A stretch of DNA of 64,000 bases from Ornithodoros turicata (Eukaryota > Arthropoda > Arachnida > Ixodida > Argasidae): positions 54,101,581 to 54,165,580 of the forward strand of contig NC_088203.1 in NCBI RefSeq assembly GCF_037126465.1, given 5' to 3'. A program made the translations under genes and the position numbers. The notes beneath the pieces are model-generated. The model searched no databases. It was not told where the DNA came from and worked only from the letters and a program-made list of their open reading frames with translations. This document shows, in pieces, positions 31,885 to 43,620 of this stretch (position 1 is the stretch's first letter; every line of letters starts with the position of its first letter).

Positions 31885-34609
31885 TTAAAGACTCACCAGC
31901 TCCGGTTATTATCACTGAACGCAAGAAGCATTGTTAATAAAATAAATGAACTTGAGTATCTTTTGTTGTCATATGACCCACATATTTGTGTTATCACGGA
32001 AACGTGGCTGCATGAGGGTGTCGGTGATGACGAAATTGTACCCCCGGGTTATCGGATGTATAGACGTGATAGGAGATCCCGTGGTGGAGGAGTAGCCGTT
32101 ATAACAAAACATATAGTTGATTCTGTTATTGTGGATCAGATTACCTCCCATGAAAGTTTGTTCCTGAAAGTATCTGTCTGGGGAGTTTCGTTTTACCTTG
32201 GTGCCATTTATCGTGCTCCTGATGTGAACGATGCTTTTATGAGGTAGATTGTACGATTACATGTTGCCGTTGTCTGGTAAAAATATATTAAATTACGGAG
32301 ATTTTAAGTTCCTCTATAGACTGAGTAATTTAAGTTATGAATATCCTCGTCTAGCGACTGTCTCTTGGATATGATGCTGTCCCTAAACCTGACACAGTAT
32401 GTTAATTGTATACTCGTGGGAATTCCATTCTGGATCTTTTGTTGGTGAGCGAAAAATTCACTTCTGGACCCGTGGGCTGTGGAGCGTGGTATTTCTGACC
32501 ATCAGTTGATAGTTTATACCCCTATTCTTAGAGAACGTGTGGATTTATGTTCCCAAGGAGTAACTGTGGTGAAGGACTTTACGAAAGCGAATGATGTTGC
32601 TATAATAGACTTTCTAAACGAGCGACTTGATTTGGTACACACCAGTGTAGAGGCCTCTTGGAGGCACTTTTGTGACACTGTAAAGTGTTGTATTGATGAT
32701 TTTGTGCCGGCTAGAAAGGTGCACAAGAATAAACCGTACCCTTGGATGAGTCGAGAAATTATCCACATTAAGCGAAAAATTAAAAAATTAAGAAAACAGC
32801 GTAAAACGTCATTGCCGGAGTTCGGTATGCTCAAATATAGTTTAAATACAAAGATAAAAAAAGCGAGAGAGAACTTCTTTGGTCATAGACTGCAGGAGTT
32901 TGTAAAGAAAGACCCGCAAAAGTTTTGGCGTTATTTGAATCGAACGAAACAAGATGTTCAAAAAATAAAAGTTGATAACGAGATGGTTACTGACCCACGT
33001 TCCATTGCTGAAAATTTTAACGATTATTTTCATAGTGTTTTCGCCGATCGTGAGGGTTACTTCCAAATATCGGTAGCAGATCCTCGAATGGAATTCTCAG
33101 TGTCTAGGGAAGGTGTATTGAACATGCTGCTTAATATCAATACAAAAAAATCCACGGGACCAGATGGTATCCCGAATGAATTTTTAAAAAGGTATTCTGT
33201 GCAAATTGTTGATTTTCTGACGGAACTTTTTAATACGTCAATTAAGGCGGGTGAGATCCCAGAGGATTGGCGTGTAGGTCGTGTTGTCCCAATTTATAAG
33301 AAAGGGGACGCATTGTTAGTCAGCAATTATCGCCCGGTGTCCATTACTAATACTTGTTGTAAAATGTTAGAGCATGCAATATCAAGCCATGTGCGAAATA
33401 TTTTAAATGATAAGGGGTTCATTACTGTTCACCAACACGGTTTCAGGGGATCTCTGTCTACTGTAACCCAATTGGTGTCTGTTGCACATGACTTATTTAA
33501 TATTCTGGACAGTACCGGACAAACTGATGTTTTATTTTTTGACCTTTGTAAAGCCTTTGACAAAGTCCCTCATATAAAATTATTGTGTAAGCTGGAAAGT
33601 ATAGGGCTCCCATACTGTATTGTTCGCTGGATTGCCGCCTACTTGAATGACCGACGGCAGTTTGTGGAAGTCAAAAACGGTCCGGTCAGATGTTTGTGAT
33701 GTGACATCTGGTGTCCCGCAGGGTAGTGTACTGGGGCCCATATTATTTTTAATTTACATAAACGATCTAGTTAGTATAATTCCGGAAGGTGTTTCTGTAA
33801 AATTATTTGCAGATGATTGCATAATATACAAAGAAATTACGACCACGGCCGATCATATTTTATTACAGAACACTATTGAAGCAATTTCTCTCTGGTGCCG
33901 AGATTGGGGAATGGTAATTAATAACAACAAGACGGTTGTCTTACGGGTAACAAGGAAGAGGTCACCCAGTATATTTTCATATTTTTTAAATAACTGTACA
34001 GTATCATGCGTTGAAAAATATAAATATTTGGGGGTTACATTTACTAGTGATCTTAGTTGGTCATCTCACATAGCAGATATTTGTTCTTCAGCGTTAAGGA
34101 AATTATGGACTATGAGAAGGAAGCTTAAAAACGCACCAGCGAGTACCAAAATTTTAGTTTACAATACTTGTGTCAGGTCTAAGTTAGAGTACGCGGCAAT
34201 TGTTTGGGACCCCGGAACCAAGAAAGATATTAACCGTCTCGAGCAAGTTCAAAGGAAGGCAGTGAGGTATATTTTTGGCAAATATCGAAGAACTGACTCA
34301 CCAACTCTCTTAATGAAACAGAATAACATCCCCTCCCTACAAGCACGAAGAAAAATAGCACGATTAACGTTCCTACATAATTGTTTGTCTGGAAAATTCA
34401 AATTGAAATTACCAGACTGTATAAAACCGCTGACGGCAAGGCGGACCCGACATAGACAGAGCGATCGTTTACTGTCCCCAATATTTGCTAAAACGAATTG
34501 CTTTAAATGGAGTTTCTTCCCCAGAACTGTTGAGGACTGGAATTCTCTCCCACCCGATGCTTTCCAGTCTCCAAACTTTGTCAAAGAGCTGGAAAGAATT
34601 ATTTCTTGA
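31885..34609 (+). pseudogene. LINE ORF2: apurinic-type endonuclease and reverse transcriptase, frameshifted
   Basis: The endonuclease part (31885-32330) has SLNARSIVNKINELE, then VITETWLHEG, SRGGGVAVI and GAIYRAP, with a GDFK in place of the usual GDFN. A stop at 32245 and shifts to about 32480 break it. The long frame 32479-33699 carries the thumb and palm start: KKSTGPDGIPNEFLK, VVPIYKKGD, NYRPVSIT and FDLCKAFDKVPH. After another shift near 33690 come SGVPQGSVLGPILFLIYIND and the catalytic LFADD (about 33803-33817), then WGMVINNNKT and YKYLGV. The C-terminal block has SKLEYAAIVWDP, LEQVQRKAVRYIFG and EDWNSLPPD. The protein would nick the target and copy RNA from the nick. Confidence 0.9.
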
Positions 34610-34758
34610 TGTTATGTGTTGTTACGGTTTTGTTTCCGTGTTCTCTATAGTAGTTGTGCGCTCTTGTAGATCACACATATTTGTTGAAAGAGCCCCTCCT
34701 GCTAGGGCTTCTATGCTCGCAGTATGTTAAAATAAATAAATAAATAAATAAATAAATT

Positions 34759-36468
34759 CTCCCTCCTCCGGAAAAATACTCAAGGGTATACTACGTCACA
34801 GGCAAAAATGTTCGTTTTGTGCTGCAGTGTGGCTTTTTCTTAGAAATAAGCAGTTTTCACTGCAACCACATGTTCACCAGCTTATACGGATTTCATTTCA
34901 TGGAACGTGACCCAACATTTCCGGCAGCAGCCACATGAACTTGTATTCTAAAATTCTGCAGCTGTTCCATTCTTTGTTGCCATTTAGCTGTAGCATATCG
35001 CATTTTGTCACTTTCTAAAGAAGTTTCTCTGTGATAGCCGCAATCTGTTTCTGTCAGGTTCAGATAACGAAGCACGAAGAAAACTGCCTACTGTTGAACA
35101 AACATCAGACCTGCAATCTGATGCAGACTCACGACGTCTCCGGAAGAAACCTTGTAGGCTAATTAGCAGCAGTGACTCTGACAGGGACGAGAAAACAGTG
35201 CTACCACCACCACCTCCAGGTATGGTATTGTTTGGTACAGCCGTGAAGCAGTATTAAGTTGTTAAAAAATCGTCACCTATGTTTTCACATCTCTGATTAT
35301 GTCAGTGTTGTGCTGTATGTACGTACAGCATTTCATGATGTTTTCTGCATTGTGTGTGGCGTTGCGATATTACCGAGTTCCGTTGTCTATGTCAATTTCG
35401 ATACTGCCAAAATAGTGGTCTGAGGAGTTAAAATGTTTTAGTTTGTTGAAGTGATTAGTAACTTCGCAAGGCATACGCAGAACAAGGGACGCAGCGCACG
35501 GTGCCTACCTGGTGTTAATGCAGCTTCTTATGGTAAGAAAGGAAGATAAATGTTGGCTAGCACATTATGTGCTTGCTCAAAGCATGCCGGAAAACTTGCA
35601 CCTGCCACAGAGCTGAACAAAGCACTTTTCACACCTCAGCATCATCATGCATTCTGCTGCCACTACAGAAAGTCTCCTTCGTGAGGGCATATACATAACA
35701 TAATGCTTACAAATAGTAAGAAAAGATACCAACCATAACCTTACTGAAACTAGATTCGTTTTTTGAATGATTGAGCGTGTCGCACACTAGAAGCATTCTA
35801 TTTGCAAAGCTCGGTGCAAATGTGGTTATGTTTAAGAGGTTAAGTATCTGCAACTCCATGGCTGGAGTTTATTCATGGGTGCCTTCTGATATGTCGACGG
35901 ATCTCTGTTGCCAGTAGAGCTCAGTGGAATCAGTTGCTGCAATCAAAGTGGAATTTGAGTTCAGCAGTGCTTGTTTGACAATCTCACAAATGAGACATAT
36001 ATGAATAGGTGAATGCATATAAATGAATGAATCAATAAATGAGAACAGGTGAATCAGCCGGCATACGTCTGGTGCAGGGATGAGCAGTATTCAAGTACAT
36101 TGCATTTAAAATACAACAAAACATAATTCATTTAAAATGCTGTTTAAAATATAAATACCTGACTTTATTTCTGTATTTAAATAAGATATTTGAGAAATTG
36201 TATTTATAGCCATGTTTAAATAGAGTTCATCTTTTCTAAATACTATGTAAAAGCTGGTAAATACAATAAAGACAACAGTCAAGTGTACGTGGCAAGACTG
36301 TTAGGAGCTGTAATTATTATAAGGTCACACTGGACACAATGTAGAACACAAAACATTTGCCAGGCGAAGTTTGTTCAGTCATACTTAAACGCTTGGAAAC
36401 AAAATATGGTTGAGGCATTGTTTCAAGTGATTACTGTGCAAATGTCTACAGAGCAAGAGTGCGGGAGA
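34759..36468. other. Stretch without a recognisable gene
   Basis: 34985-35225 contains a short acidic frame with SDSDRDEKT-like text that ends at a possible donor (CCAG then GTATGG at 35220). It could be an exon, but I found no partner. From 36075 the sequence GGGATGAGCAGTATTCAAGT begins an AT-rich block that looks like a hAT terminus without a detectable partner. Confidence 0.4.
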
Positions 36469-36644
36469 TACTGTAAACGTATTTTTATTCGCGATGTATT
36501 AATTTTCGCGAAAAATTGTACTCGCGAACAAAGCTTGATGTTTATCCCGCGAAAGGAAACAGCCCTGAAATCGCTAAATTAAGTACTCGCGAATAATACA
36601 TTCGCGAAAATTAATACATCGCGAATAAAAATACGTTTACAGTA
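36469..36644. mobile_element. MITE, 176 bp, with long perfect inverted repeats
   Basis: The left arm begins TACTGTAAACGTATTTTTAT and the right arm is its exact complement, continuing through TCGCGATGTATTAATTTTCG for about 43 bp. The interior repeats TCGCGA several times. Elements with TACTGTAAA ends and TCGCGAA interiors are widespread in marine invertebrates and arthropods (recall). No target duplication longer than TA is evident. Confidence 0.85.
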
Positions 36645-37832
36645 CCATATGGGTACCTGAACCTCTATACGGTGCCCTAGTTTTGACAACTGATTTCTCA
36701 GCTCTGTCAAATAGTCTCACGAATCGTGACAAAAAATGTTGGCTTAGCAAAAGCTCATGCTGGTCACTTTAAGACTTTTTCATTATTGCTAGAAATTTTG
36801 AAGTATGTGTGTAAGAGTAAAATGATTCTTTGTGTGGTTTTGGTCCAGTATACACATTATTTTAAAATGTATTTCAGTACTTGAATACTGTGTTTGTATT
36901 GATATGCTTAAGTTACAAAGTATTTACGGCAACTATTTAAGTATGCCAAACAGTGTTCCTTATTTTTACATTAAAAATATGTGAATGATAAATATGAACA
37001 TTGCTGTACAGTTACACATGAACGCTACAGTGAAGAAGTTGGAGGAGCGTTGCAGCACAGAAATCATGCTATGTAACACCACTAAAATTCACTGTTGCTA
37101 CCATGATCAGATCATGCCGTGAACCTATACTGCCTTTAGAGAAGGTGTCTGGCATGCAGTAGAAGCACCAATGTGACAAGAGCGCGAGGACGTAGAGATA
37201 CAGATTAAAGTTCACGACACACCAGCGTGGTGTATGTTTCCATAGAGCGACACCCTTGTAGTATAGACAGGGGCAGATAAGACTTTTAAATCCTTTAAAG
37301 TCCTTAGCTTTCTACGGTGGAAAATTAAATTTTCTGCGAAGTGGGATTCCCAAATTTGCGGCATCCCACAGGCAACACAAAACGAAGGAAAAAAGTTTCA
37401 GCATTCTACCAGGTTCACGCAAACGTACAGGGTATAAGAGAATCTCAATTCACCATAAGACATACATACACAGGGTGTATGCAGATAAACCAAAGTGGGA
37501 CTTGCACACGCAACTCGTCTATGCAACTGACGAATTTCTGGTGACGTATGACTGTGCATTTATGAGTGCTAAAGCTATGGAAGAATTGTTAACCTACAAT
37601 GAGAAACTAACCTAATTTGATGTAAACTGACACTCATGGAAGTGTGAGGTAGAGCCGACTTGCAGAATGGTGACACCAAGCAAATGAATGGTAATAATTC
37701 TGTGATAGTGTTATAAGGAATATTCCGAAGAAAAGGAAAAATGGCGATTCTGGGGTAGACGGTATGTTCCGCGAGACATGACCAATTCTGCGTGCGAAGT
37801 CTAGGAGCTTTACTCATGGTTCGGCCGTTACA
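36645..37832. other. Stretch without a recognisable gene
   Basis: AT-rich with no gene-like frame. 36850-36975 may be the far side of the AT-rich repeat begun at 36075, but the ends do not match convincingly. Confidence 0.4.
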
Positions 37833-37834
37833 TA

Positions 37835-38820
37835 CAGTAATCCCCCGTTACAGCGAAGTCGTTTTATTCGAAGTTCCCCTGTGTCCCGTATCAAATGCAT
37901 GAAGTTTTAACCGGATTATTCGAAGCATACTGTTGCCCGACTCCGCATTTTACGAAGCGCGAGCCGGCCCGAATGCCCCCAGCTCCCGCAGGACTGCGGA
38001 GCAGTGGAGACGCTGGGCAGCGTTCTCTGCGACCGCTCTTTCCCTCGTATAAAAGAGGCGAAAGTTTCACACAATCTCCTCTTTTTTTGCACGGAACGGG
38101 TAGCACGCGCGTTCCTCCACTGTTTCCACTTCGCTAAATCAGCGTCTTGCTCTCCGCGCAGTTCCCGCGTTTTCCAGTTGCTCCACCAAAGATCCTACGG
38201 ATGTGTAAGTCTCACTAATTAGAGAAGTTGAAAAGGCTACTATGTATTTCGTGGAAGGAGCTAAGATTGCAAATTGCTTCGCGCATACCGCATTTTCTAG
38301 GGTCGTGTGCACGATGAACAAGAACACGTCCCAGACATAGAGGACTGCGACTATCTCTACAGGCGAGTGCATGAGCTCGGCGGGCAGGAGGCGGACGACA
38401 ACTTCTCTTCGTTTGCACTTGAAGATGTGGACGTACCCGTCGTCTGCCCTACCAGGGACGAGGATATTGTGGACACTGTGATAAGACGCCGATGCAAAAG
38501 TGACGATAGTTCGGATGATGAGCCCCGGGAAGTTCTAACGACAGCGTCCTGCGGTGCGTGCACAGACTGGAGCACGCCCTCCTGGCACCCAACAAGGCTG
38601 TGCATCAGACGCGGTTCACCTCTTTTTTTTTTTTTTGTAATGAAATAAAAGTGGCACCATGCTGATACCTTCCCAAGGTATGTGTCTTTTGGGATACCGT
38701 TGTTTCCACACAGTTCGGGCACCACTGGCAGCATCTTTAGCCGTTCCCGCATTTATCGATATACCACTTATAATGAATTTTTTCCGGTCCCGACGACTTC
38801 GTTATAACAAGGGATTACTG
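37835..38820 (+). mobile_element. Pogo/Tigger-like element, 986 bp, internally deleted
   Basis: The left end is CAGTAATCCCCCGTTACAGC and the right end, on the other strand, is CAGTAATCCCTTGTTATAAC. Both are flanked by TA (37833-37834 and 38821-38822), the target duplication of the Tc1/mariner superfamily. GAAGTCG/CGACTTC follows on both arms. The interior keeps only a C-terminal transposase piece (38283-38540) and lacks the DNA-binding and DDE parts, so it is a deletion derivative. Confidence 0.85.
38283..38648 (+). pseudogene. Pogo/Tigger-like transposase C-terminal remnant
   Basis: The frame from 38307 has an acidic stretch (VPDIEDCDYLYRRVHELGG, FALEDVDVP) followed by DEDIVDTVIRRRCKSDDSSD and DEPREVLTTASC. 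That is the usual order near the C-terminus of pogo/Tigger transposases: an acidic region, then an IV-x-x-V segment, then a conserved helix. It is placed at the expected position inside an element with matching termini. The catalytic DD(35)D region is absent, so no transposition activity can remain. The identification rests on remembered patterns in low-complexity sequence. Confidence 0.5.
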
Positions 38821-38822
38821 TA

Positions 38823-39386
38823 TGTGGTTTTCAACGCGTCAGTGGAATTGACACCAGGTAGAGCCTGGTCCTCACAATCTATCTTCCTCTTGAGTGAATG
38901 CTGTGCATGAATTGTGCCGCCCTTGTCGTCAGTGTGAATTTTACTGAATAATGTTGACTCATACAATCTAATCCTTGTGTCTCTCCAAATAATGGCATGA
39001 TTATCTACGCTTCCTTTTGTGAACGTAAAAAAAAAAGAAAAGTTAATGTGCGGCAACCCTGCCTCAATGCTGCTCGAGGTCTTTGCAACATGACGTTGCA
39101 TTGGGCATAACCGTGTGAGAGAGAGCTAGGCATAAGAGTAATCTCTTATTTCTCGTAACTGCTGTATTGCTTACGCTTTATTACATCTACTTCTCAGGTT
39201 TCATCAGGTCAAGTCGACTCCTCAAGAACGACACCGACAGTGAGATAGAAGCCCATACAAGATCTTGGCTGCGACACGCCAAGGAACAGCTTCTACAGAC
39301 AAGTAGGATTGGCGCAGTGCCTTTGACAGCTATGATACACAAGGTGGTTTCTTTCTTTTCTTTTTTTTGTATTACAGTTTCTTAAT
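38823..39386. other. Stretch without a recognisable gene
   Basis: A frame at 39167-39360 reads SSRLLKNDTDSEIEAHTRSW after a possible acceptor TTCTCAG at 39192-39198. It may be an exon or transposon scrap, but I found no partner. Nothing else is seen. Confidence 0.35.
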
Positions 39387-39443
39387 GATTACACCGAGGG
39401 AAGGGAGAACGGGTAGGAACACTTTATTACAATTAACATGAAC

Positions 39444-39477
39444 AAGGCTTTCGTGCATTTCCTGCACTTCATCAGGT
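39444..39477 (-). ncRNA. Hammerhead-ribozyme-like core, left arm
   Basis: On the minus strand: CCTGATGA, a stem GTGCA-GGAAA-TGCAC, then GAAA. CUGAUGA and GAAA flanking a short stem II is the conserved hammerhead core. Stem III and the cleavage triplet are not clearly resolved, so activity is uncertain. Confidence 0.45.
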
Positions 39478-39959
39478 TAAAGAGTAACCATACAACAGGA
39501 CGTATATATACCAGCAGAAAGGGAGGGAGAAAGGGAAATAGCAAAGCAAAAACACAATCGAAGACACTTATCTAGCTGAGGGAGTTGAAAAAACAATAAG
39601 TAATATAAGTAAAAAGCGAAGCAGACCGGACAAGACCAAAAACTACAGCCCAGGGTCATGTGTCACAGATACACAACAGGGGGAAAGTTCACAGCGCGGA
39701 CAGCCGAAAAACGCAAGGCGACCCTTCCGATGCTCCCTGTAACCGGGAGTTTCGGGGAAGGTCTCTCCGCGGTCCCCAGCCGGCCGCGCTGCCAACCCCC
39801 CCGGTCTGCAAACACATCCACCCCCAACATCCACACTTCCTGGATAACGGAAGGACGACCCACTTGAAGCATAATTAAAAGTTGAACAACTGTAACGGGC
39901 CAGCGTATATGTTTAACCCATGTGGCTGAAGGGAGCAAAATTTAGAGATCAGGTAGGAT

Positions 39960-40520
39960 TCGCGATTTTTCGTTTTATGTCATTTGTATATCCGGATTCA
40001 AGGAGTACAATTGATAGATGAGTATTAAAGTCATGTCCCGATACAGAGACAGGGGTGGGCGATTATTAACTATGTCAGATTTGTGGCCATAAAATATTTC
40101 TCGCATGGAGTTTAATGTTTCACCAATATACTGGACGTTGCATTTTTTGCACATAATCAAATAGCATAAATTAAATGAATTGCAGTGTAATAGATGTACA
40201 TGGGTTTATGATATTACATGTTTGACAGCGTGTTTTATTGCAAGGAGAGCAACCGGGTCGCTGCCGCATTAAGCGCGAGGAGGTGAGGATGTTGCGAATA
40301 CATACTCGAGGATGTTGCGAATACTGCGAGATCTACGCAAAGTTACAACTGGAGCAGTTGGGACAATATCTAAGTTTTTCATCGCTGTGCAGTATGTTCA
40401 AATGACGTTCAAAAATGGATGTAGCGTTGTGCAATGTTTTGTTGTAGACTGTGACGAAAGAGATATCATCGTGCTGTTTAATAGGCTGATGGGAGAGCAA
40501 TGTATCTCTGCAAAAAACTA
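39960..40520 (-). pseudogene. Penelope-like GIY-YIG endonuclease remnant
   Basis: On the minus strand the frames read HISFVTVYNKTLHN, then HLNILHSDEKLR, RRSRSIRNIL and CNKTRCQTCNIINPC. They continue in the frame 40160-39975 as IMCKKCNVQYIGETLNSMRE and YGHKSDIVNN. The YIGET core with a following arginine and a GHKSDI motif is the GIY-YIG nuclease, which in Penelope-like elements makes the target nick. The C-x-x-C pairs just before it are also typical. Frameshifts separate the blocks. The upstream reverse transcriptase domain is absent, because the inverted arm begins at 40578. Confidence 0.75.
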
Positions 40521-40979
40521 CATTTTAATAGAGCGTTCTCTATCAGTTTCGGCGGATAATTGCGTTTCTGAAAGTAAGTGGGTCGTCCTTCCGTTATCCA
40601 GGAAGTGTGGATGTTGGGGGTGGATATGGTTGCAGGCCGGGGGGGGGGGGGCGGTGGCAGCGCGGCCGCCTGTGGACCGCGGAGCACCCTCCCTTGAGCC
40701 TTCTTCGAAACTCCCGGTTACAGGGAGCATCAGAAGGTCGCCTTGCGTTTTTCGGCTGTCCGCGCTCTGAACTTTCCCCTGTTATGTGTCTGTGACACAT
40801 GACCCTGGGCTGTAGTTTTTGGTCTTGTCCGGTCTGCTTCGCTCTTTACTTATTTTACTTATTGTTTTTTCAACTCCCTCAGCTAGATAAGTGTCTTCGA
40901 TTGTGTTTTTGCTTTTCTATTTCCTTTCTCCCTCCCTTTCTACTGGTATATATACGTCCTGTTGTACGGCTACTCTTTA

Positions 40980-41012
40980 ACCTGATGAAGTGTAGGCTCT
41001 TCACGAAAGCCT
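40980..41012 (+). ncRNA. Hammerhead-ribozyme-like core, right arm
   Basis: CCTGATGA, a stem GTG...CAC with an altered loop, then GAAA. The core bases are unchanged relative to the left arm, while the stem and loop have drifted. That is what constraint on the core would give, though two copies are weak evidence. Confidence 0.4.
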
Positions 41013-41070
41013 TGTTCATCTTAATTGTAATAAAGTTTTCCTACCCGTGTTACCTTCCCTCAGTGTAATC

Positions 41071-41336
41071 ACAGTTAATTTGACTTGGCGTTGCTTTTTA
41101 CTTTGTATTGTATTGTTACTTTCTTAGTGTCAGAGAATCATGCACATGGTTTTTGCAGATGGGTGGTACGGCCTGGTAGAGAACTTTTCCATGAAATTTG
41201 CATGCACTTTTAATTAGTACTTTTCTCAAAAAACCAAAATGGCAGAAATGTAGGCAATCCTTTTTTGCACCCACTTCATATTTTGGGTTGTATGGCCCGA
41301 ATGGATATTTTGGGAATCTTAAACAGAGCATGCACC
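41071..41336. other. Short stretch without a recognisable gene
   Basis: No motif-bearing frame; it lies between the Penelope-like element and the hAT pseudogene. Confidence 0.4.
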
Positions 41337-42170
41337 TCAAATATGCATTCCGGATGTACCCAGAAATGAAACGGAAAATCCACTTGCAGCAGCTGTGAAA
41401 GAGTGCAGGAAGTATGGATGGGAACTTAGGAACTTATAGTACCCAACAATTGCCCTTGCCTTTGAGCAAATGTCCTGAAACCCAGGTGTGCTGTTCTTCG
41501 CATCATGCACACAAAATTGTAACATGTGCGCAAAGCGTGCTACGCTCGTCCACTTCGTACGGGCGACAGCGGCAACGGAATTGCGCGCTTTGTCCGTGAC
41601 AACGTAGCCAGGAAGAGACGCGGGAATGTGCCATTCTTCGATGACGGTTTCGAGTAAAGTTTCTTTGCCGAGTGCTCAGCCTTCATGTGTCGGCACGCTA
41701 TCACGAAATTCCGTAGCGTGAAGTCTTCTCGTAGTACATGAAGCGTTAGGGAAACATAACTGTCTCCTGCTCTTGAGGTCCAGCCATCTATCCAGAGTGG
41801 CATAGCTGCATGGAGATTCTTCAAAGATAGAACGCAGTTCGCACTCAACGCGCTGTTTAGCTTTCTCAAACATTTCAGGCACAATGGATCGTACGTGCCG
41901 GCACAACATATTCGGGAACAACGCAGTTCAAAAGACTCCTGAACGCCTGCTCTTCAACAATACTCTAGGAGTGCATGCCTTTGATATCCACTGGATGTCC
42001 ACTGGATATCACCGTGTTGTCTGGATACTTGGGAGCAGCAACATACTGTCATCACAGCGGTCTTACGGGCTTTGTAGTACTCCTCGTGGTTCAAAAATAA
42101 CGCTACGGGGCATAAAACTCATTAAAGATAGCGTGCACAGCTTCGGAACTATCACTTAATGCGCCCAATC
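41337..42170 (-). pseudogene. hAT transposase (ZBED-like) core fragment, frameshifted
   Basis: On the minus strand, segments occur in the order expected for a ZBED-type hAT transposase. LLNCVVPEYVVPART lies near 41900-41940. PEMFEKAKQRVECELRSIF and WIDGWTSRAGDSYVSLTLHV follow, the latter being the usual W-T-S-R block. Then come FTLRNFVIACRHMKAEHSA, the CFAHMLQFCVHDA-type block at 41490-41540 and KARAIVGYYKFL. These cover the insertion domain and part of the RNase H-like core. The BED finger and the C-terminal dimerisation domain are not seen here. Frameshifts and a stop (near 41880) separate the blocks. A C-terminal hAT piece lies at 43480-43610 but on the opposite strand. Confidence 0.75.
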
Positions 42171-42767
42171 TAAGAGACTGCTGCAACCACGCGGTAACAA
42201 ATTTGTATTCTCAGGTATTGTAACTTTCTGCATGAAAGTGCGTAATAGCAAGTTCAAGGCGCCCACGAAAGTCATGCCCTGCATCTCCAAAGGAAAAAAT
42301 AAACATACGTACCATAAGTGCAAAATAAGTACACAATGCAACATTGGGCAATAAATTACGAGCAAAGACTACGCAAAGCAAAACGCGCTCGTAAACATAC
42401 GAGGAGCGCCTTTGTGTGGAAAACTCGCTCCACGGAAAGGTAGCCCTGCGTCTCAATCAAAAAGAGAAAACGTTATTGTGACGAAGACGATGTGTCATGG
42501 GAAAAAAACGGAAGGGGAGGTTAAGGGGGATCTATACATCCTTCCTGGAAACGAAACACCAAGTGTGAGCGTCTTGCTTGAGGGTCCGTCGTTACACTGT
42601 AACGCTCGCAACGTTACAGGTACCTTACCAGCAGCGCAAAGTACGGGCATAATTGAGCCCCTGAAGAATGAATCGTGAAAAATATTGTGGCGTTTCAGAA
42701 ATAATTAAGAACATGCAAAATTTTCGCGTACCACTCGTGGTTTTGCGATACTAGGCGGACAAAAAAT
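42171..42767. other. Stretch without a recognisable gene
   Basis: Open frames (42211-42456 minus, 42412-42678 plus) carry no motif I can identify. Confidence 0.4.
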
Positions 42768-43134
42768 GCGCTTGAACCCAGCCACTTTATATCATGTGAA
42801 AGATCATGTAAAGCTATCGGATGATGCTAATCCAATGGTGGCAGCCATCATCTGCAGGAGTCTCATCCATGTCACATGCATGTGCACATTTTAAGTCTCA
42901 TACTGCCTGGGGGACTGGCGGGAACCTGAAACAAAAGCTACAATGTTACCAGTGGATAAAGATCTTTACGAAGCTCTTCGTTTCTTCTCACTGCTTTGTC
43001 GGTTGTTTGTTGAACTGGGGCTTCTCGTCAAGGGCGCAGAATCTTTCGTGTCGCGGTGTCGTTTTCGTCATACCATCGTTGTATGTAATGACAAGTTGGA
43101 TGACTCGTTGACGAACTGGCCTGTTCCTGTATAG
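42768..43134 (+). repeat. Coding-like relic, second copy of the 23040-23410 sequence
   Basis: This segment begins GAACCCAGCCACTTTATATC and runs to 43134. It aligns with the minus strand of 23410-23040. The frame at 42943-43134 begins MLPVDKDLYEALRFFSLLCR and continues GLLVKGAE. The partner has the same start with substitutions. An upstream YHVKDHVKLSDDANPMVAA stretch is also shared in part. I do not recognise the protein. Two diverged copies in opposite orientation 20 kb apart suggest a mobile element. Confidence 0.55.
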
Positions 43135-43257
43135 GTACGAAGCCCAGAAGAGCACGCTGATGGAAATATCAACCACTCTAGTCCTGAATCACCCATCATT
43201 CAAAACATTCCTTTATGGGTTCCTTGAATTCTCTACCTGATGTCACTGTCGCATTAT

Positions 43258-43620
43258 ATCTAGGGTTGCCAATCGGGATATCCCGGGATCCCGGACAATT
43301 TTTTACGTCCCGACATTTCTTCCGAAAATCCCGGGATTTTCGTTACAGCAAATATGACTGACAAGTCAAACACCTGCAGGCCATCAGGCAGAGACTCACC
43401 ACTTAGTATGGAAATAGCACTTTTTATGACTGGCGGAGGCAGAGGACTGCTGCCTACGTGTAGGTATAGATATATCTGAGTGTCATTTCTTCTAGCGCAG
43501 AAGCTGAACGGACCTTCAGTTTGACAGCCAGTATTTTCACAAAAGTTCACTCCGAAGTGAATGACACTACCCTCGATGCTCTGTGCTTTCTCAGGCGTGT
43601 GTCATTCATTGTACAATGTG
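43258..43620 (+). pseudogene. hAT element remnant: terminus and dimerisation domain
   Basis: 43262-43300 reads AGGGTTGCCAATCGGGATAT followed by a CCCGGGATCCCGG block, like the ends of some hAT elements. From 43483 the plus frame reads SSAEAERTFSLTASIFTKVH and NDTTLDALCFLRR, the conserved C-terminal dimerisation helix pair of hAT transposases. Nothing of the catalytic core lies between, so the element has an internal deletion. The right terminus was not found. The last frame continues to 43730 as low-complexity sequence. Confidence 0.65.

Larger units (their letters stand above)
30473..34758 (+). mobile_element. LINE retrotransposon with 5-prime monomers, ORF1, ORF2 and TAAA tail
   Basis: This is a near full-length but inactive non-LTR retrotransposon. 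It starts with two complete 258-bp monomers and the start of a third, then ORF1 (31187-31881), ORF2 (31885-34609), a short 3-prime UTR and a TAAA microsatellite tail (34729-34758). The tail and the endonuclease plus reverse transcriptase order place it in the Jockey/CR1/L2 assemblage, and the exact clade is not settled. I could not find a target duplication. Frameshifts in both ORFs mean that it cannot move on its own. Confidence 0.88.
39387..41070 (-). mobile_element. Penelope-like element, truncated, with inverted terminal arms
   Basis: Two arms of about 480-490 bp, 39387-39866 and 40578-41070, are inverted copies of each other. The outer ends read GATTACACCGAGGG and CCCTCAGTGTAATC. Between them, minus strand, lies the C-terminal part of a Penelope-like protein with a GIY-YIG endonuclease. 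Terminal repeats in direct or inverted orientation, heavy 5-prime truncation and hammerhead motifs in the repeats are known traits of Penelope-like elements, and all appear here. The reverse transcriptase is missing. Confidence 0.8.

Noticed and set aside
36075..36975. A complete hAT element with GGGATGAGCAG terminus
   Set aside because: The left edge looks right, but no matching right terminus or 8-bp duplication could be found.
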